Below are positions 44,724-53,651 of a stretch of 64,000 nucleotides of DNA, one piece after another; the first letter of the stretch is position 1, and every line of letters begins with the position of its first letter. The notes under the pieces were generated by a model, which saw only the letters and a list, made by a program, of their open reading frames with translations, was not told the DNA's origin and ran no database searches. Source of the DNA: UBA11606 sp965243715 (GTDB taxonomy: Bacteria; Actinomycetota; Acidimicrobiia; Acidimicrobiales; Aldehydirespiratoraceae); the NCBI GenBank assembly GCA_965243715.1, contig CBDEVU010000009.1, positions 496,001 to 560,000 of the forward strand, given 5' to 3'. The translations under genes and the position numbers were made by a program.

Positions 44724-45485
44724 CTACTTACCGGTGGGCAACTCCTCTGGTGGTGGCCCGCCACTCGTGAGACCGAGGTTGGCCTTGATCTCGCTGAGGC
44801 GGGTGTTGGCCTCAACGCTACGAGCCGCTTCTTCGATCTCCAGCATACGTGACTCGACATTAGCCTCGGTGAGTTCGGCCACCGCGCTTGCCTTGGCGTA
44901 ACGGAGGTCGATCTTTCGGCGTACTTCGTCAAAGGTCGGTACGTCGTCGCCGACTGATTCATTAAGGGTGGACATGGCCGAGTTGACCGTCTCTTGCATC
45001 TTGGCCTGATCTAGTTTGCTGAGCAGGTTCTGGCGTTCCGATAACCGCTTTTGCAAAACGCTGGCGTTTTGCTTCACCGCCGCTTTCGCCTGATCGGCGG
45101 ATTCCGTGGCTTGGAAGTGCATGGACCTCAGGCTGGCGATTTCTTCTTCTAGGGTGATAAGTCGATCGGCGAATTGTTGCGCGGCAGAGGTGTAGGCCTC
45201 GAGTTTGGCTGGGTCGCCGCTCACCTGGGCTTCTTCGGCCATGATCACGGCCTGACGGGCGTTGCCGTGGACCCGTTCGAGCTTTTCGAGGGCCGCGTTG
45301 ATACGCATCTCGGTCTGCTTTTGGTTGGCCACGACATTCGCCGCTTGGTCGCGTAGCCGTCGATGTTGGTCCTTGGCATCGCTGATGGCCTGTTCGAGTT
45401 GAACCTTCGGGTCGGCCGTTTCCTCGTGCCGGAGCTTTAGTTTGGCCACGACATAGGCAGACCGCTTTTTCAGATAGCTGAACAT
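44724..45485 (-). CDS. pspA: PspA/IM30-family membrane-stress protein
   Basis: A 253-residue, highly charged, mostly helical protein (MFSYLKKRSAYVVAKLKLRHEETADPKVQLEQAI) with long coiled coils and a short disordered C-terminus. PspA/Vipp1 proteins assemble on membranes and protect them under stress. The start is ATG 45485, where the family N-terminus begins, and a TACGAT hexamer lies 6 nt upstream. Only 3 nt separate its stop from that of proB. Confidence 0.9.
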   Translation of the reverse strand: MFSYLKKRSAYVVAKLKLRHEETADPKVQLEQAISDAKDQHRRLRDQAANVVANQKQTEMRINAALEKLERVHGNARQAVIMAEEAQVSGDPAKLEAYTSAAQQFADRLITLEEEIASLRSMHFQATESADQAKAAVKQNASVLQKRLSERQNLLSKLDQAKMQETVNSAMSTLNESVGDDVPTFDEVRRKIDLRYAKASAVAELTEANVESRMLEIEEAARSVEANTRLSEIKANLGLTSGGPPPEELPTGK

Positions 45486-45491
45486 GCTGCG

Positions 45492-45497
45492 ATCGTA
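45492..45497 (-). promoter_or_regulatory. -10-like hexamer of pspA, probable leaderless start
   Basis: TACGAT on the minus strand ends 6 nt before ATG 45485, no ribosome-binding site. Confidence 0.4.
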
Positions 45498-45525
45498 GAC
45501 CGAATGAGCCGCGACTTCCGGTCTT

Positions 45526-47163
45526 TTAGCGCCATATCGCCCGGCGAGCGCGTTGGACCAGCATGTCGGCCTCGGTGACACCGGTACGAAACGCGGCGAG
45601 TACATACGTGGCCCCGCCGACTCCAACGGTCAATCCCACCAGCAGTATCGTGGGCCAGTCGGCGGCGACGAATGTCAACAAAGCGGTCACCGCGAAGGCG
45701 AGGGCGGCAGCGATCGAGGGGGCGCCTAGAGCCCGCACCGGCGACCGCAATGTTCGAAGATGGCGGGACGCAAGCTTGCTCAGCAAGGTGAACTCCACCC
45801 AAGCCCCGACAGCGGAGCCAAGAGCCAGGCCGACCGCGCCGAGGCGAACGATGGAGTCATCACGACGCACGTCCGCGGCGAGAGGGCCCGCAAATCCGAA
45901 GGCATCACTGAGTCCCTCGATGCCGTCGACGCTGACGTTGGCTCGGTCGAGGGGAAACATCACGATGACGCCGATAATGGCCGCGATCGCGACCCTGACG
46001 GCCGCGATGCGGGCCGGTCCGGCCGCGTCGCCGACTGAGTAGCAGGCGTTCTGGAGCATGCGGCTGAGTCCGACCGCGGGGAGCCCGAGGGCGTAGAACA
46101 CCACAATCAGCCACACGACCGAGGTGTCCGGAGCAGTGAACTCGCCCCCCTGGAACAGCAGGCGAACAATTTGCTCGCCCGCTGCAATAAGGAGCAGCGA
46201 GGAACCCAACATCCAAAAGGCGATACGGCGTAGGGCGGCTTCGGTGCGCTGCACGATCGCTACGGGATCGGTCAGTCGAGATAGCTCAGGGAGTTCGGCT
46301 GCCGCGACACTCATGGCGAACAAACTCACCGGCAAGGTGTAAAGGATCTGGGCTCGGAAGAGAGCTGATAAGGCGCCCGCGGCGAGAAATGACGCTAGGA
46401 AAAGGTCGAGGTAGACCGAGAGTTGGACCACGCCGCGGCCCAAAACGGCGGGCGTGAACCGGCGGCGAATATCGCGGACCCGGGGATTGTGGAGGTCAAG
46501 TCTCAACCGTAGGCGGGGGGCGAGGCGCAGTACCGTTGGGAGTTGGATCAGCAACTGGAGAAACCCGCCAACGGTGACGCCAATGGCTACGCCTCGCGCC
46601 GCCTCGGCGATACTCCAGTCGAGCTGCCAGGCGAGGAGCAAGGCCACGATCTGGGCCAGGTTCCAAACCACTGGGGCAACGTAGGGTAGGAAAAAATTGC
46701 GATGGCTGTTAAGGATTCCCAGGCACCAGGCCGACATCACCATGAAGCCGATACCGACCGCCACGATCCGGGTGAAGTCGACCGCGAGTTCGAAATTGTC
46801 GCCGGTGAGTCCCCAGGCTAAAAGGCGGGTGATGGGTCGAGCTAGGCTGACCAGAACCAGCACAGCGATCCCGGTTATGGCCATGAGGGCAGCGCCAATC
46901 GCACCCGCCACCCGGCCCGCTTCTTGGTCGTCGCCGTCTTCGACCAGGTTGCTATAAACGGGGACGAAAGACGCCGACAAGACCCCCTCGCCGAGCAGGT
47001 TTTGTAACAGGTTAGGAATGCGGAGGGCGGCCACCAACGCATCGGCGACGCCCCCGATTCCGATGACCCGCCCGGCCACCATTTCGCGCATTAAACCAGC
47101 CAGGCGCGAAAAGGCAATACCCGCGCCGACGAGGAACGACCCTCGGCTCGAGGGAGTGGTCAC
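45526..47163 (-). CDS. murJ: Lipid II flippase MurJ
   Basis: A 545-residue multi-span membrane protein of the MviN/MurJ family (FSRLAGLMREMVAGRVIG near the start, LRIPNLLQNLLGEGVLSASFVPVYS), with many hydrophobic helices. It moves lipid-linked wall precursor outward. Start GTG 47163 with GAGGGGG just upstream. It lacks the long intracellular kinase-like tail seen in mycobacterial MviN. Confidence 0.92.
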   Translation of the reverse strand: MTTPSSRGSFLVGAGIAFSRLAGLMREMVAGRVIGIGGVADALVAALRIPNLLQNLLGEGVLSASFVPVYSNLVEDGDDQEAGRVAGAIGAALMAITGIAVLVLVSLARPITRLLAWGLTGDNFELAVDFTRIVAVGIGFMVMSAWCLGILNSHRNFFLPYVAPVVWNLAQIVALLLAWQLDWSIAEAARGVAIGVTVGGFLQLLIQLPTVLRLAPRLRLRLDLHNPRVRDIRRRFTPAVLGRGVVQLSVYLDLFLASFLAAGALSALFRAQILYTLPVSLFAMSVAAAELPELSRLTDPVAIVQRTEAALRRIAFWMLGSSLLLIAAGEQIVRLLFQGGEFTAPDTSVVWLIVVFYALGLPAVGLSRMLQNACYSVGDAAGPARIAAVRVAIAAIIGVIVMFPLDRANVSVDGIEGLSDAFGFAGPLAADVRRDDSIVRLGAVGLALGSAVGAWVEFTLLSKLASRHLRTLRSPVRALGAPSIAAALAFAVTALLTFVAADWPTILLVGLTVGVGGATYVLAAFRTGVTEADMLVQRARRAIWR

Positions 47164-47244
47164 GCCCCCTCGGCTACGTCAAGGACAGAGGCGAGCGGCA
47201 CGGGAGTAGAGAAGCGAGACGGCATTCGTTGGCGAGGTTACCGG

Positions 47245-47250
47245 TAGCCT
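47245..47250 (+). promoter_or_regulatory. -10-like hexamer of proA, probable leaderless start
   Basis: TAGCCT ends 8 nt before ATG 47259, with no ribosome-binding site. Confidence 0.45.
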
Positions 47251-47258
47251 TGTCGCTT

Positions 47259-48509
47259 ATGAGTGAGACCCCAGCGCCAATTCGTGAGTTGGCTCGGCGC
47301 GCCAAAGCCGCGGCTCAGATAATTGGCGTAGCTAGCACCGCGGTGAAAGACGCCGCCCTTGCTGCATCAGCCGATCTTCTTGAGGCCAGTACTGAAGCGA
47401 TAGTCGAAGCCAACGCCGCCGATGTGGCCCATGCGATAACGACCGGTACGGATGCGACCCTCGTGGATCGTCTACGTCTCGACGCGGATCGTATTGGGGA
47501 GATGGCCGGTGGACTCCGACAGGTTGCTGCCCTGCGGGACCCGGTGGGCGAGATTACCGAAGGCTGGGTCCGCCCGAACGGGTTACGGATCGAGTCGGTT
47601 CGGGTGCCGCTGGGCGTTGTCGCCATAATATATGAGGGGCGCCCTAACGTAACCAGCGACGCCTTCGGCTTGTGTTTGAAGTCCGGTAACGTCGCCTTCT
47701 TGCGGGGCTCGTCCTCGGCGATTAACTCCAACCTCGCCATTGCCGCGGTGCTACGTGAAGCGCTTACGAAGGTGGGGTTGCCCGCCGACGCGCTTGTCCT
47801 AGTTGACGACATCAGTCGTGGGGCGGCTACCGAGTTTATGCAGCAACGGGGCTTTATCGATTGCCTGATTCCTCGGGGCGGTCCGTCGTTGATCCAGTCG
47901 ATTCTCGACCAGGCGACGGTTCCTTTCGTTATCGACGGCTCCGGTAACTGCCACGTCTACGTCGATGCTGACGCCGATCTTGCTATGGCCCGCGAGATTA
48001 CAGTCAACGCCAAAATGCATCGCCCCGGGGTGTGTAACGCGGCCGAGTCGCTGGTGGTTCACGCGGCGGTTGCTGAGGAGTTCTTGCCCATGATCGCCGC
48101 GGCCCTCGAAGGGGTAACTTTGGTAGGGGATGCTCGGGCCCAGTCGCTCGTCGAATCCATCGAAGAAGCAGTCGAGACCGACTTCGCCGAGGAGTTCCTT
48201 GACCTGAAGATGAGCGTGAAGGTAGTCGATGATCTTGACGCCGCGATCCAACACGTCAATAACATGAGTACCGGACATTCGGAGGCAATCATCACCAACA
48301 ACGTGCCCACTGCCGATCGTTTCACCCGAGAAGTAGACGCCGCCGCGGTGCTCGTCAATGCTTCCACTCGGTTTGTTGACGGCGGGGAGTTTGGTTTTGG
48401 TGCGGAGATCGGAATCTCGACCCAGAAGCTTCACGCGCGGGGTCCCATGGGGCTCACCCAGTTGACCACGACCAAGTACGTGGTTCGAGGCAACGGCCAA
48501 ATCCGCTAA
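47259..48509 (+). CDS. proA: Gamma-glutamyl phosphate reductase
   Basis: A 416-residue aldehyde-dehydrogenase-fold enzyme. VPLGVVAIIYEGRPNVTSDAFGLCLKSGN is the nucleotide-binding signature and the catalytic Cys lies in HRPGVCNAAESL. Second step of proline synthesis after ProB. ATG 47259 is preferred to an upstream in-frame start at 47229 because of the -10-like hexamer. Confidence 0.96.
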   Translation: MSETPAPIRELARRAKAAAQIIGVASTAVKDAALAASADLLEASTEAIVEANAADVAHAITTGTDATLVDRLRLDADRIGEMAGGLRQVAALRDPVGEITEGWVRPNGLRIESVRVPLGVVAIIYEGRPNVTSDAFGLCLKSGNVAFLRGSSSAINSNLAIAAVLREALTKVGLPADALVLVDDISRGAATEFMQQRGFIDCLIPRGGPSLIQSILDQATVPFVIDGSGNCHVYVDADADLAMAREITVNAKMHRPGVCNAAESLVVHAAVAEEFLPMIAAALEGVTLVGDARAQSLVESIEEAVETDFAEEFLDLKMSVKVVDDLDAAIQHVNNMSTGHSEAIITNNVPTADRFTREVDAAAVLVNASTRFVDGGEFGFGAEIGISTQKLHARGPMGLTQLTTTKYVVRGNGQIR

Positions 48510-48512
48510 CCT
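48507..48512 (+). promoter_or_regulatory. -10-like hexamer of the MoxR gene
   Basis: TAACCT overlaps the proA stop codon and ends 8 nt before ATG 48521, so the MoxR gene may have its own leaderless transcript in addition to read-through from proA. Confidence 0.4.
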
Positions 48513-48520
48513 GAGCCCCT

Positions 48521-49399
48521 ATGGCGAATCGTTTCACCAATGTCGACGCGGTCAAGAAACAACTGCACGACGTCGATTATCTGTCCGACGAGGGCATTGC
48601 TGGGGTCGTGTACCTCGCTGACCGTTTGGAGAAGCCTGTCCTAATTGAGGGCCCAGCCGGTACGGGCAAGACGGAACTGGCCAAGAGCGTCGCCAAGATC
48701 ACCGGCTCTCGCCTGATCCGCCTCCAGTGCTACGAAGGACTCGACGAAGCCAAGGCCCTCTACGAATGGAACTACAAAAAGCAACTGCTGCGAATCCAGT
48801 CGGAGCGTAATCGGGAGGATTGGAGCGAGATTTCCGACGACATCTTCTCCGATGAGTTTCTCCTCACGCGGCCGCTGTTGGAAGCCATCCGCGCCGCGGA
48901 TCCCGTCACTTTGCTAATCGACGAAGTCGATCGGGTTGAACTCGAAACAGAGGCCCTCCTGCTGGAAATCCTATCCGACTATCAGGTCTCGATTCCCGAA
49001 CTCGGCACGATCGAGGCCCAACAGATACCGCTGGTTTTTCTGACCTCTAACAACACTCGAGAACTTAGCGAAGCGCTCAAACGTCGGTGCCTTTATCTCC
49101 ATATCGACTATCCCGACATGGAACGTGAGAAGGAGATTGTCCTCACCAAAGTTCCCGATATTACCGAGAACCTTGCCCATCAGGTGGCGCGCGTGGTGCG
49201 CTCGATTCGCCAGATCGAACTCAAAAAGGCCCCGTCTGTCTCGGAGACCCTTGACTGGGCTAAGACCCTCGTTTTGCTCGGCGTGGAAAAGATCGACGAA
49301 TCAACCGCCGCAGCCACTATGAACATTTTGCTGAAGTACCAGAGCGACATAAATAAAACGCTTAAGGATATTGGTTCAGCCGACGGTGTAACCCCGTAG
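48521..49399 (+). CDS. MoxR/CoxD-like AAA+ ATPase
   Basis: A 292-residue AAA+ protein of the MoxR/dynein-like (AAA_5) group: Walker A EGPAGTGKTELAKSV near residue 48, Walker B TLLIDEVDRVE, sensor TSNNTRELSEALKRRC. Such ATPases work with a VWA-domain partner to activate or assemble target complexes; the partner is encoded 3 nt downstream. Confidence 0.9.
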   Translation: MANRFTNVDAVKKQLHDVDYLSDEGIAGVVYLADRLEKPVLIEGPAGTGKTELAKSVAKITGSRLIRLQCYEGLDEAKALYEWNYKKQLLRIQSERNREDWSEISDDIFSDEFLLTRPLLEAIRAADPVTLLIDEVDRVELETEALLLEILSDYQVSIPELGTIEAQQIPLVFLTSNNTRELSEALKRRCLYLHIDYPDMEREKEIVLTKVPDITENLAHQVARVVRSIRQIELKKAPSVSETLDWAKTLVLLGVEKIDESTAAATMNILLKYQSDINKTLKDIGSADGVTP

Positions 49400-49402
49400 T
49401 CC

Positions 49403-50884
49403 ATGAGCCTTACTGACCTCACCGACGGCGCACCGCCCGCCGAACTCGGTGAGCCGCTACTCGAACTTCTGAACGGGTTTATCGTTCAACTTCGGGCGGC
49501 CGGATTGCCGGTCAGCCTGACCGAGAACCTTGACGCTATGGAGGCCGTCAAACACGTCCCCATCGAGGATCGCCCGACCTTCAAGTACGCGCTCGCCGCG
49601 ACCCTAGTCAAGCACTACAACCATTGGAAGGCCTTCGAGACCGTCTTCGAGGTGTACTTCTCGCTGCGGGGCCCGCAGTACTCGATGAGCGAGGAGGGCG
49701 AACTTCTCGAAACAAGCGACGAAGAGGGTGCCGACGCTCAATCAGGTGAAGGCAACCAGCAAGGGGGCGGTGGCGAGAGCCTTTCACCTGAAGACCTTGC
49801 GGCGATGCTTTATCAGGCGCTTTTGCGCGGCGATCAGCCAATGATGCGGGGCGTGGCGCGCCAGGCGGTCAAGCGCTACGCCGGTATGGAGCCGGGCCGC
49901 CCAGTTGGCGGCACATATTACCTGTACCGCACTTTGCGAAACCTTGACCTTGATGGTGTTCTCGAACGACTGCTAGAACACGACCAGAACGAAGAAGGCG
50001 AAGTTTCCGAGTTCGATCAGCGACTACAACGAGACGAATATCAGTCACGGGTAGACCAACTCCAACAAGAAATCGAAGCCGAGATTCGCCGGCGCCTTGT
50101 GGCCGACCGCGGCATTGATGCCATGGCCAAGACACTGCGCAAGCCCCTGCCCGAGGATGTCGACTTCATGCACGCCTCCCGCGAGGAGATGGCGTCGTTG
50201 CGCAAAGCCATCTATCCGCTTACCCGAAAGCTGGCGTCGCGGCTGCAACGCAAGCGACGTCATGGACGCCGCGGCCCGCTCGATTTTCGTCGCACAGTGC
50301 GCGCCTCGCTGAGTTACGGCGGGGTTCCGGTTGAGCCGAAGTTCCGCAACCCGCGGCCTCACAAGCCCGAGATCTTCGTCATTGCCGACATTTCGGGATC
50401 GGTTGCCGCCTTTGCCCGGTTCACGTTGCATCTCGTGTACGCCATGTCAGGCCAGTTTTCTAAGGTCCGGTCCTTTGTGTTTATTGACGGGCTCGATGAG
50501 GTGACTCAGTACTTCGAGGGGGTGGAGGACATAAACGAGGCCGTACACCGAGTTAACACCGAAGCCGATGTGGTGTGGGTCGACGGTCATTCCGATTATG
50601 GTCATGCCTTCGGGGTGTTCTGGGAGAAGTACGGTAAAGACATTGGGCCTCGCACCTCGATTATGATCTTGGGCGATGCTCGCAACAACTACCATGCATC
50701 GCAGAGTTGGATTGTCAAAGCTATGCGGGAGAAGGCCCGACAGGTCCATTGGCTGAACCCCGAGCCCAACAGCTACTGGGATACCGGCGATTCAATAGTG
50801 GGCGAATACGCTCAATATTGTGATGGGGCTTTCGAGGTTCGTAACCTGCGCCAATTAGAAGCCTTCGTGGAGAACCTCGCATGA
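49403..50884 (+). CDS. CoxE-like VWA domain protein
   Basis: A 493-residue protein: helical N-terminal part, an acidic Gly/Gln-rich linker (EEGADAQSGEGNQQGGGGE) near residue 115, then a VWA domain with the metal site D-x-S-x-S in VIADISGSVAAFARF near residue 330. It is the usual partner of the MoxR ATPase. The stop overlaps the tldD start (ATGA), so this ATPase pair is tied to the TldD/E protease. Confidence 0.85.
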   Translation: MSLTDLTDGAPPAELGEPLLELLNGFIVQLRAAGLPVSLTENLDAMEAVKHVPIEDRPTFKYALAATLVKHYNHWKAFETVFEVYFSLRGPQYSMSEEGELLETSDEEGADAQSGEGNQQGGGGESLSPEDLAAMLYQALLRGDQPMMRGVARQAVKRYAGMEPGRPVGGTYYLYRTLRNLDLDGVLERLLEHDQNEEGEVSEFDQRLQRDEYQSRVDQLQQEIEAEIRRRLVADRGIDAMAKTLRKPLPEDVDFMHASREEMASLRKAIYPLTRKLASRLQRKRRHGRRGPLDFRRTVRASLSYGGVPVEPKFRNPRPHKPEIFVIADISGSVAAFARFTLHLVYAMSGQFSKVRSFVFIDGLDEVTQYFEGVEDINEAVHRVNTEADVVWVDGHSDYGHAFGVFWEKYGKDIGPRTSIMILGDARNNYHASQSWIVKAMREKARQVHWLNPEPNSYWDTGDSIVGEYAQYCDGAFEVRNLRQLEAFVENLA

Positions 50885-52317
50885 CCCAAATAGAGATCCA
50901 ACTAGAGGACCGACTCTCCGCGTTGTTACCCAGAGACGCCGATTATGCCTCGGCTCGGCACGTCATCGAACACGGATCTCGGCTGGCGGTTCGCAACGGG
51001 GTAGTGGAGCCGATCAACACCTCCCATGACGAGGGGGTCATGTTCTCGGTCTGGCACCACGGCGGGGTCGGCTATGCCGCGACTTCTGATTTGAGCGACG
51101 AAGGACTGCGCGGCGCAGTAGAGAATGCCACTTTTTGGGCCCAACGTACAGTCGGGCGTAGCGTCGTCGAGTCCGTCCCCCTCCTCCACACTGTCGGTGA
51201 GTACGAAACCCCCTCCGCTCAGCCGTTCGATGCCTTATCGCTCGGCGATCAGGTAGCGCTCCTCGTTGATGCCGACCACGGGTTTGGTACCGACGAGCGC
51301 ATTGTCGACCGCATCGCTTCCCTCGTTCGCTACGACACCGAATCGCTCCTCGTCACCAACGGTGGGGGACGGGTCGCCCAATCGCTCCATCAGGTGTTCC
51401 CGAACCTGCGAGCGACCGCCAATCAGGGCAGTAATACGCAGAGTCGAACCTATGGAGCCGCGACCTTCGCTGGTCAAGGAGGGATAGAGATCCTCGACCG
51501 CCACGGTTTTCGCACCGCGTCAAGACGAATCGCCGAAGAAGCGCTCGCCTTGCTCAGCGCGCCGAACTGTCCGACCGGTGTCATGGATCTGCTACTGGCG
51601 CCCGATCAGCTAGTGCTGCAGATACACGAGTCGATCGGCCATCCGCTGGAACTTGATCGCATCCTGGGTGACGAGCGCAACTATGCGGGAACGAGTTTTG
51701 TCACCGCCGACATGTTCGGCTCGTATCAGTACGGCAGCGAGTTGCTCAACGTCACCTTTGATCCAACGGTCGCCGGACAGATGGCCAGCTACGGTTTCGA
51801 CGACGACGGAACCCCCGCCGAGCGTTTCCATCTGATCCGCGATGGTGTGCTTTTGCGGCCCATGGGCGGCACGATATCGCAGGCCCGTACTGGCTTGCAT
51901 GGGGTGGCCAACAGTCGCTCCTCTGGCTGGAACCGGCCGCCGATTGATCGCATGGCGAACCTCAATGTCGAACCGGGTTCGGCCACGGTCGACGAACTCA
52001 TCGCGGGAATCGAAGACGGCGTACTTATGGAGACCAACGTCTCTTGGTCCATTGACGACAGTCGCAACAAGTTTCAGTTCGGCTGCGAATTGGGCCGGCG
52101 CATCGTCGACGGCGAGGTTACCGAAATCGTTCGTAACCCTAACTACCGGGGTATCAGCGCGACATTCTGGCGTAACCTCAACGGCGTGGCCGACGATTTC
52201 ACGGTCATGGCGGTGGGTAACTGCGGAAAGGGTGAACCAAACCAGGAGATCCGGGTCGGCCACGCCGCTCCGCATTGTCGGTTTGCTGACGTCGAAGTCT
52301 TCGGTGGGGCCCAATGA
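50881..52317 (+). CDS. tldD: TldD metalloprotease subunit
   Basis: A 478-residue protein of the TldD/PmbA family. LQIHESIGHPLELDRILG near residues 240-257 carries the H-E-x3-H zinc motif of TldD. TldD with TldE forms a protease that trims unfolded peptides, processes some RiPP precursors and degrades labile antitoxins in E. coli. Here it overlaps both its neighbours. Confidence 0.94.
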   Translation: MTQIEIQLEDRLSALLPRDADYASARHVIEHGSRLAVRNGVVEPINTSHDEGVMFSVWHHGGVGYAATSDLSDEGLRGAVENATFWAQRTVGRSVVESVPLLHTVGEYETPSAQPFDALSLGDQVALLVDADHGFGTDERIVDRIASLVRYDTESLLVTNGGGRVAQSLHQVFPNLRATANQGSNTQSRTYGAATFAGQGGIEILDRHGFRTASRRIAEEALALLSAPNCPTGVMDLLLAPDQLVLQIHESIGHPLELDRILGDERNYAGTSFVTADMFGSYQYGSELLNVTFDPTVAGQMASYGFDDDGTPAERFHLIRDGVLLRPMGGTISQARTGLHGVANSRSSGWNRPPIDRMANLNVEPGSATVDELIAGIEDGVLMETNVSWSIDDSRNKFQFGCELGRRIVDGEVTEIVRNPNYRGISATFWRNLNGVADDFTVMAVGNCGKGEPNQEIRVGHAAPHCRFADVEVFGGAQ

Positions 52318-53651
52318 CCGCGGATCAAAGTCGCCACTACTTCGACGAGTTGATCACGTGGGCTACGGCCCAACTGTCGGGTAACGAAATACTGCTGGCA
52401 CATCTCGCGGGGGAGCAGTCGGACTTTGCCCGATTCAATCACGCAGCGGTTCGCCAGGCCGGGTCCGTCAACCAGCAGGCGCTCAGTATCGACCTCATCA
52501 GCGGGGTGCGCCACGCCAAGGGTCGGGTTACGCTTACCGGCCTACGGATCGCTGATGAAGCCCGCTTGGCGTTGCTTATGAGCCAGTTGCGGGCGCAACG
52601 CCAGGTGATGCCCGCCGATCCTCACCTGCTGTACCATGAGAGTGCCTCGGCTTCCGAACGCCTCGTCTCAGGGTCGCTCCCCACCGCTACGCAAGCGGTT
52701 GATTCGGTGATCGAAGGAGCCCAAGGCCGAGATCTTGTCGGCCTTTACGCGGCGGGCGAGGTTTTCGAAGGCTTCGCTAGTTCTTTCGGTCAGCGAAACT
52801 GGTTTCGGGCCCACACGTTCAACCTCGACTGGTCACTTCACCAACGAGCCGATAAGGCCACCAAGAGCAGTTACGCCGGAACAGTCTGGGACGCCGAGAA
52901 GCTTCGCGCCAAACTCGATTGGTCAGGGCGCGAATTGGATGCTCTCGGTCGGACCCCGAAGGTGCTCAAGCCCGGGAAGTACCGTTCGTACCTCACCCCG
53001 GCCGCCGTCCAGGAGCTTATGGGTATGCTTGCCTGGGGTGGCTTCAGCCTCCGCGCTCACCGCACCAAGCAGACACCATTGCTGCGGATGGTTACCGACG
53101 GTGCGTCGTTTCACCCGACCGTGTCGATCCGTGAGGACATCGCGGGCGGGGTCGCTCCCGACTTCGGTGCCTGCGGATTTGCTCGCCCCGATGCGATCGA
53201 ACTCATTTCCGACGGCAAATACCGCGGTCATCTGATATCGCCGCGTTCAGCCCAGGAATACAACGTCACTACTAATGGGGCAGAGGATCATGAAGTTCCG
53301 CTGGCGGTAGCCATGTCACCGGGTGATCTACCGGTCGACAATGTCGTTGCATCGCTCGGGACAGGTCTTTACGTGGGCAACCTTTGGTACCTGAACTTCT
53401 CTGACCGAGCAGCGTGTCGCACCACCGGTATGACCCGGTTCGGCACGTTCTGGGTTGACGATGGTGAGATCGTGGCTCCAATCGAGGTGCTCCGGTTCGA
53501 CGATACGGTCTACAACCTGCTCGGATTGAACCTAGTGGGACTCACCGACCGGGTTGAGATGATCCTTGACCCCTCGACCTACGAACGCCGGTCGGTTGGG
53601 AGCCTCCGACTGCCCGGAGCACTGGTCGACGACATGGCTTTTACCCTTTAG
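52314..53651 (+). CDS. tldE: TldE (PmbA) protease subunit
   Basis: A 445-residue protein of the same family without the HExxxH motif, as expected for TldE. It ends with RSVGSLRLPGALVDDMAFTL. Start ATG 52314 overlaps the tldD stop. Its stop overlaps by 4 nt the convergent DAHP synthase gene. Confidence 0.92.
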   Translation: MTADQSRHYFDELITWATAQLSGNEILLAHLAGEQSDFARFNHAAVRQAGSVNQQALSIDLISGVRHAKGRVTLTGLRIADEARLALLMSQLRAQRQVMPADPHLLYHESASASERLVSGSLPTATQAVDSVIEGAQGRDLVGLYAAGEVFEGFASSFGQRNWFRAHTFNLDWSLHQRADKATKSSYAGTVWDAEKLRAKLDWSGRELDALGRTPKVLKPGKYRSYLTPAAVQELMGMLAWGGFSLRAHRTKQTPLLRMVTDGASFHPTVSIREDIAGGVAPDFGACGFARPDAIELISDGKYRGHLISPRSAQEYNVTTNGAEDHEVPLAVAMSPGDLPVDNVVASLGTGLYVGNLWYLNFSDRAACRTTGMTRFGTFWVDDGEIVAPIEVLRFDDTVYNLLGLNLVGLTDRVEMILDPSTYERRSVGSLRLPGALVDDMAFTL

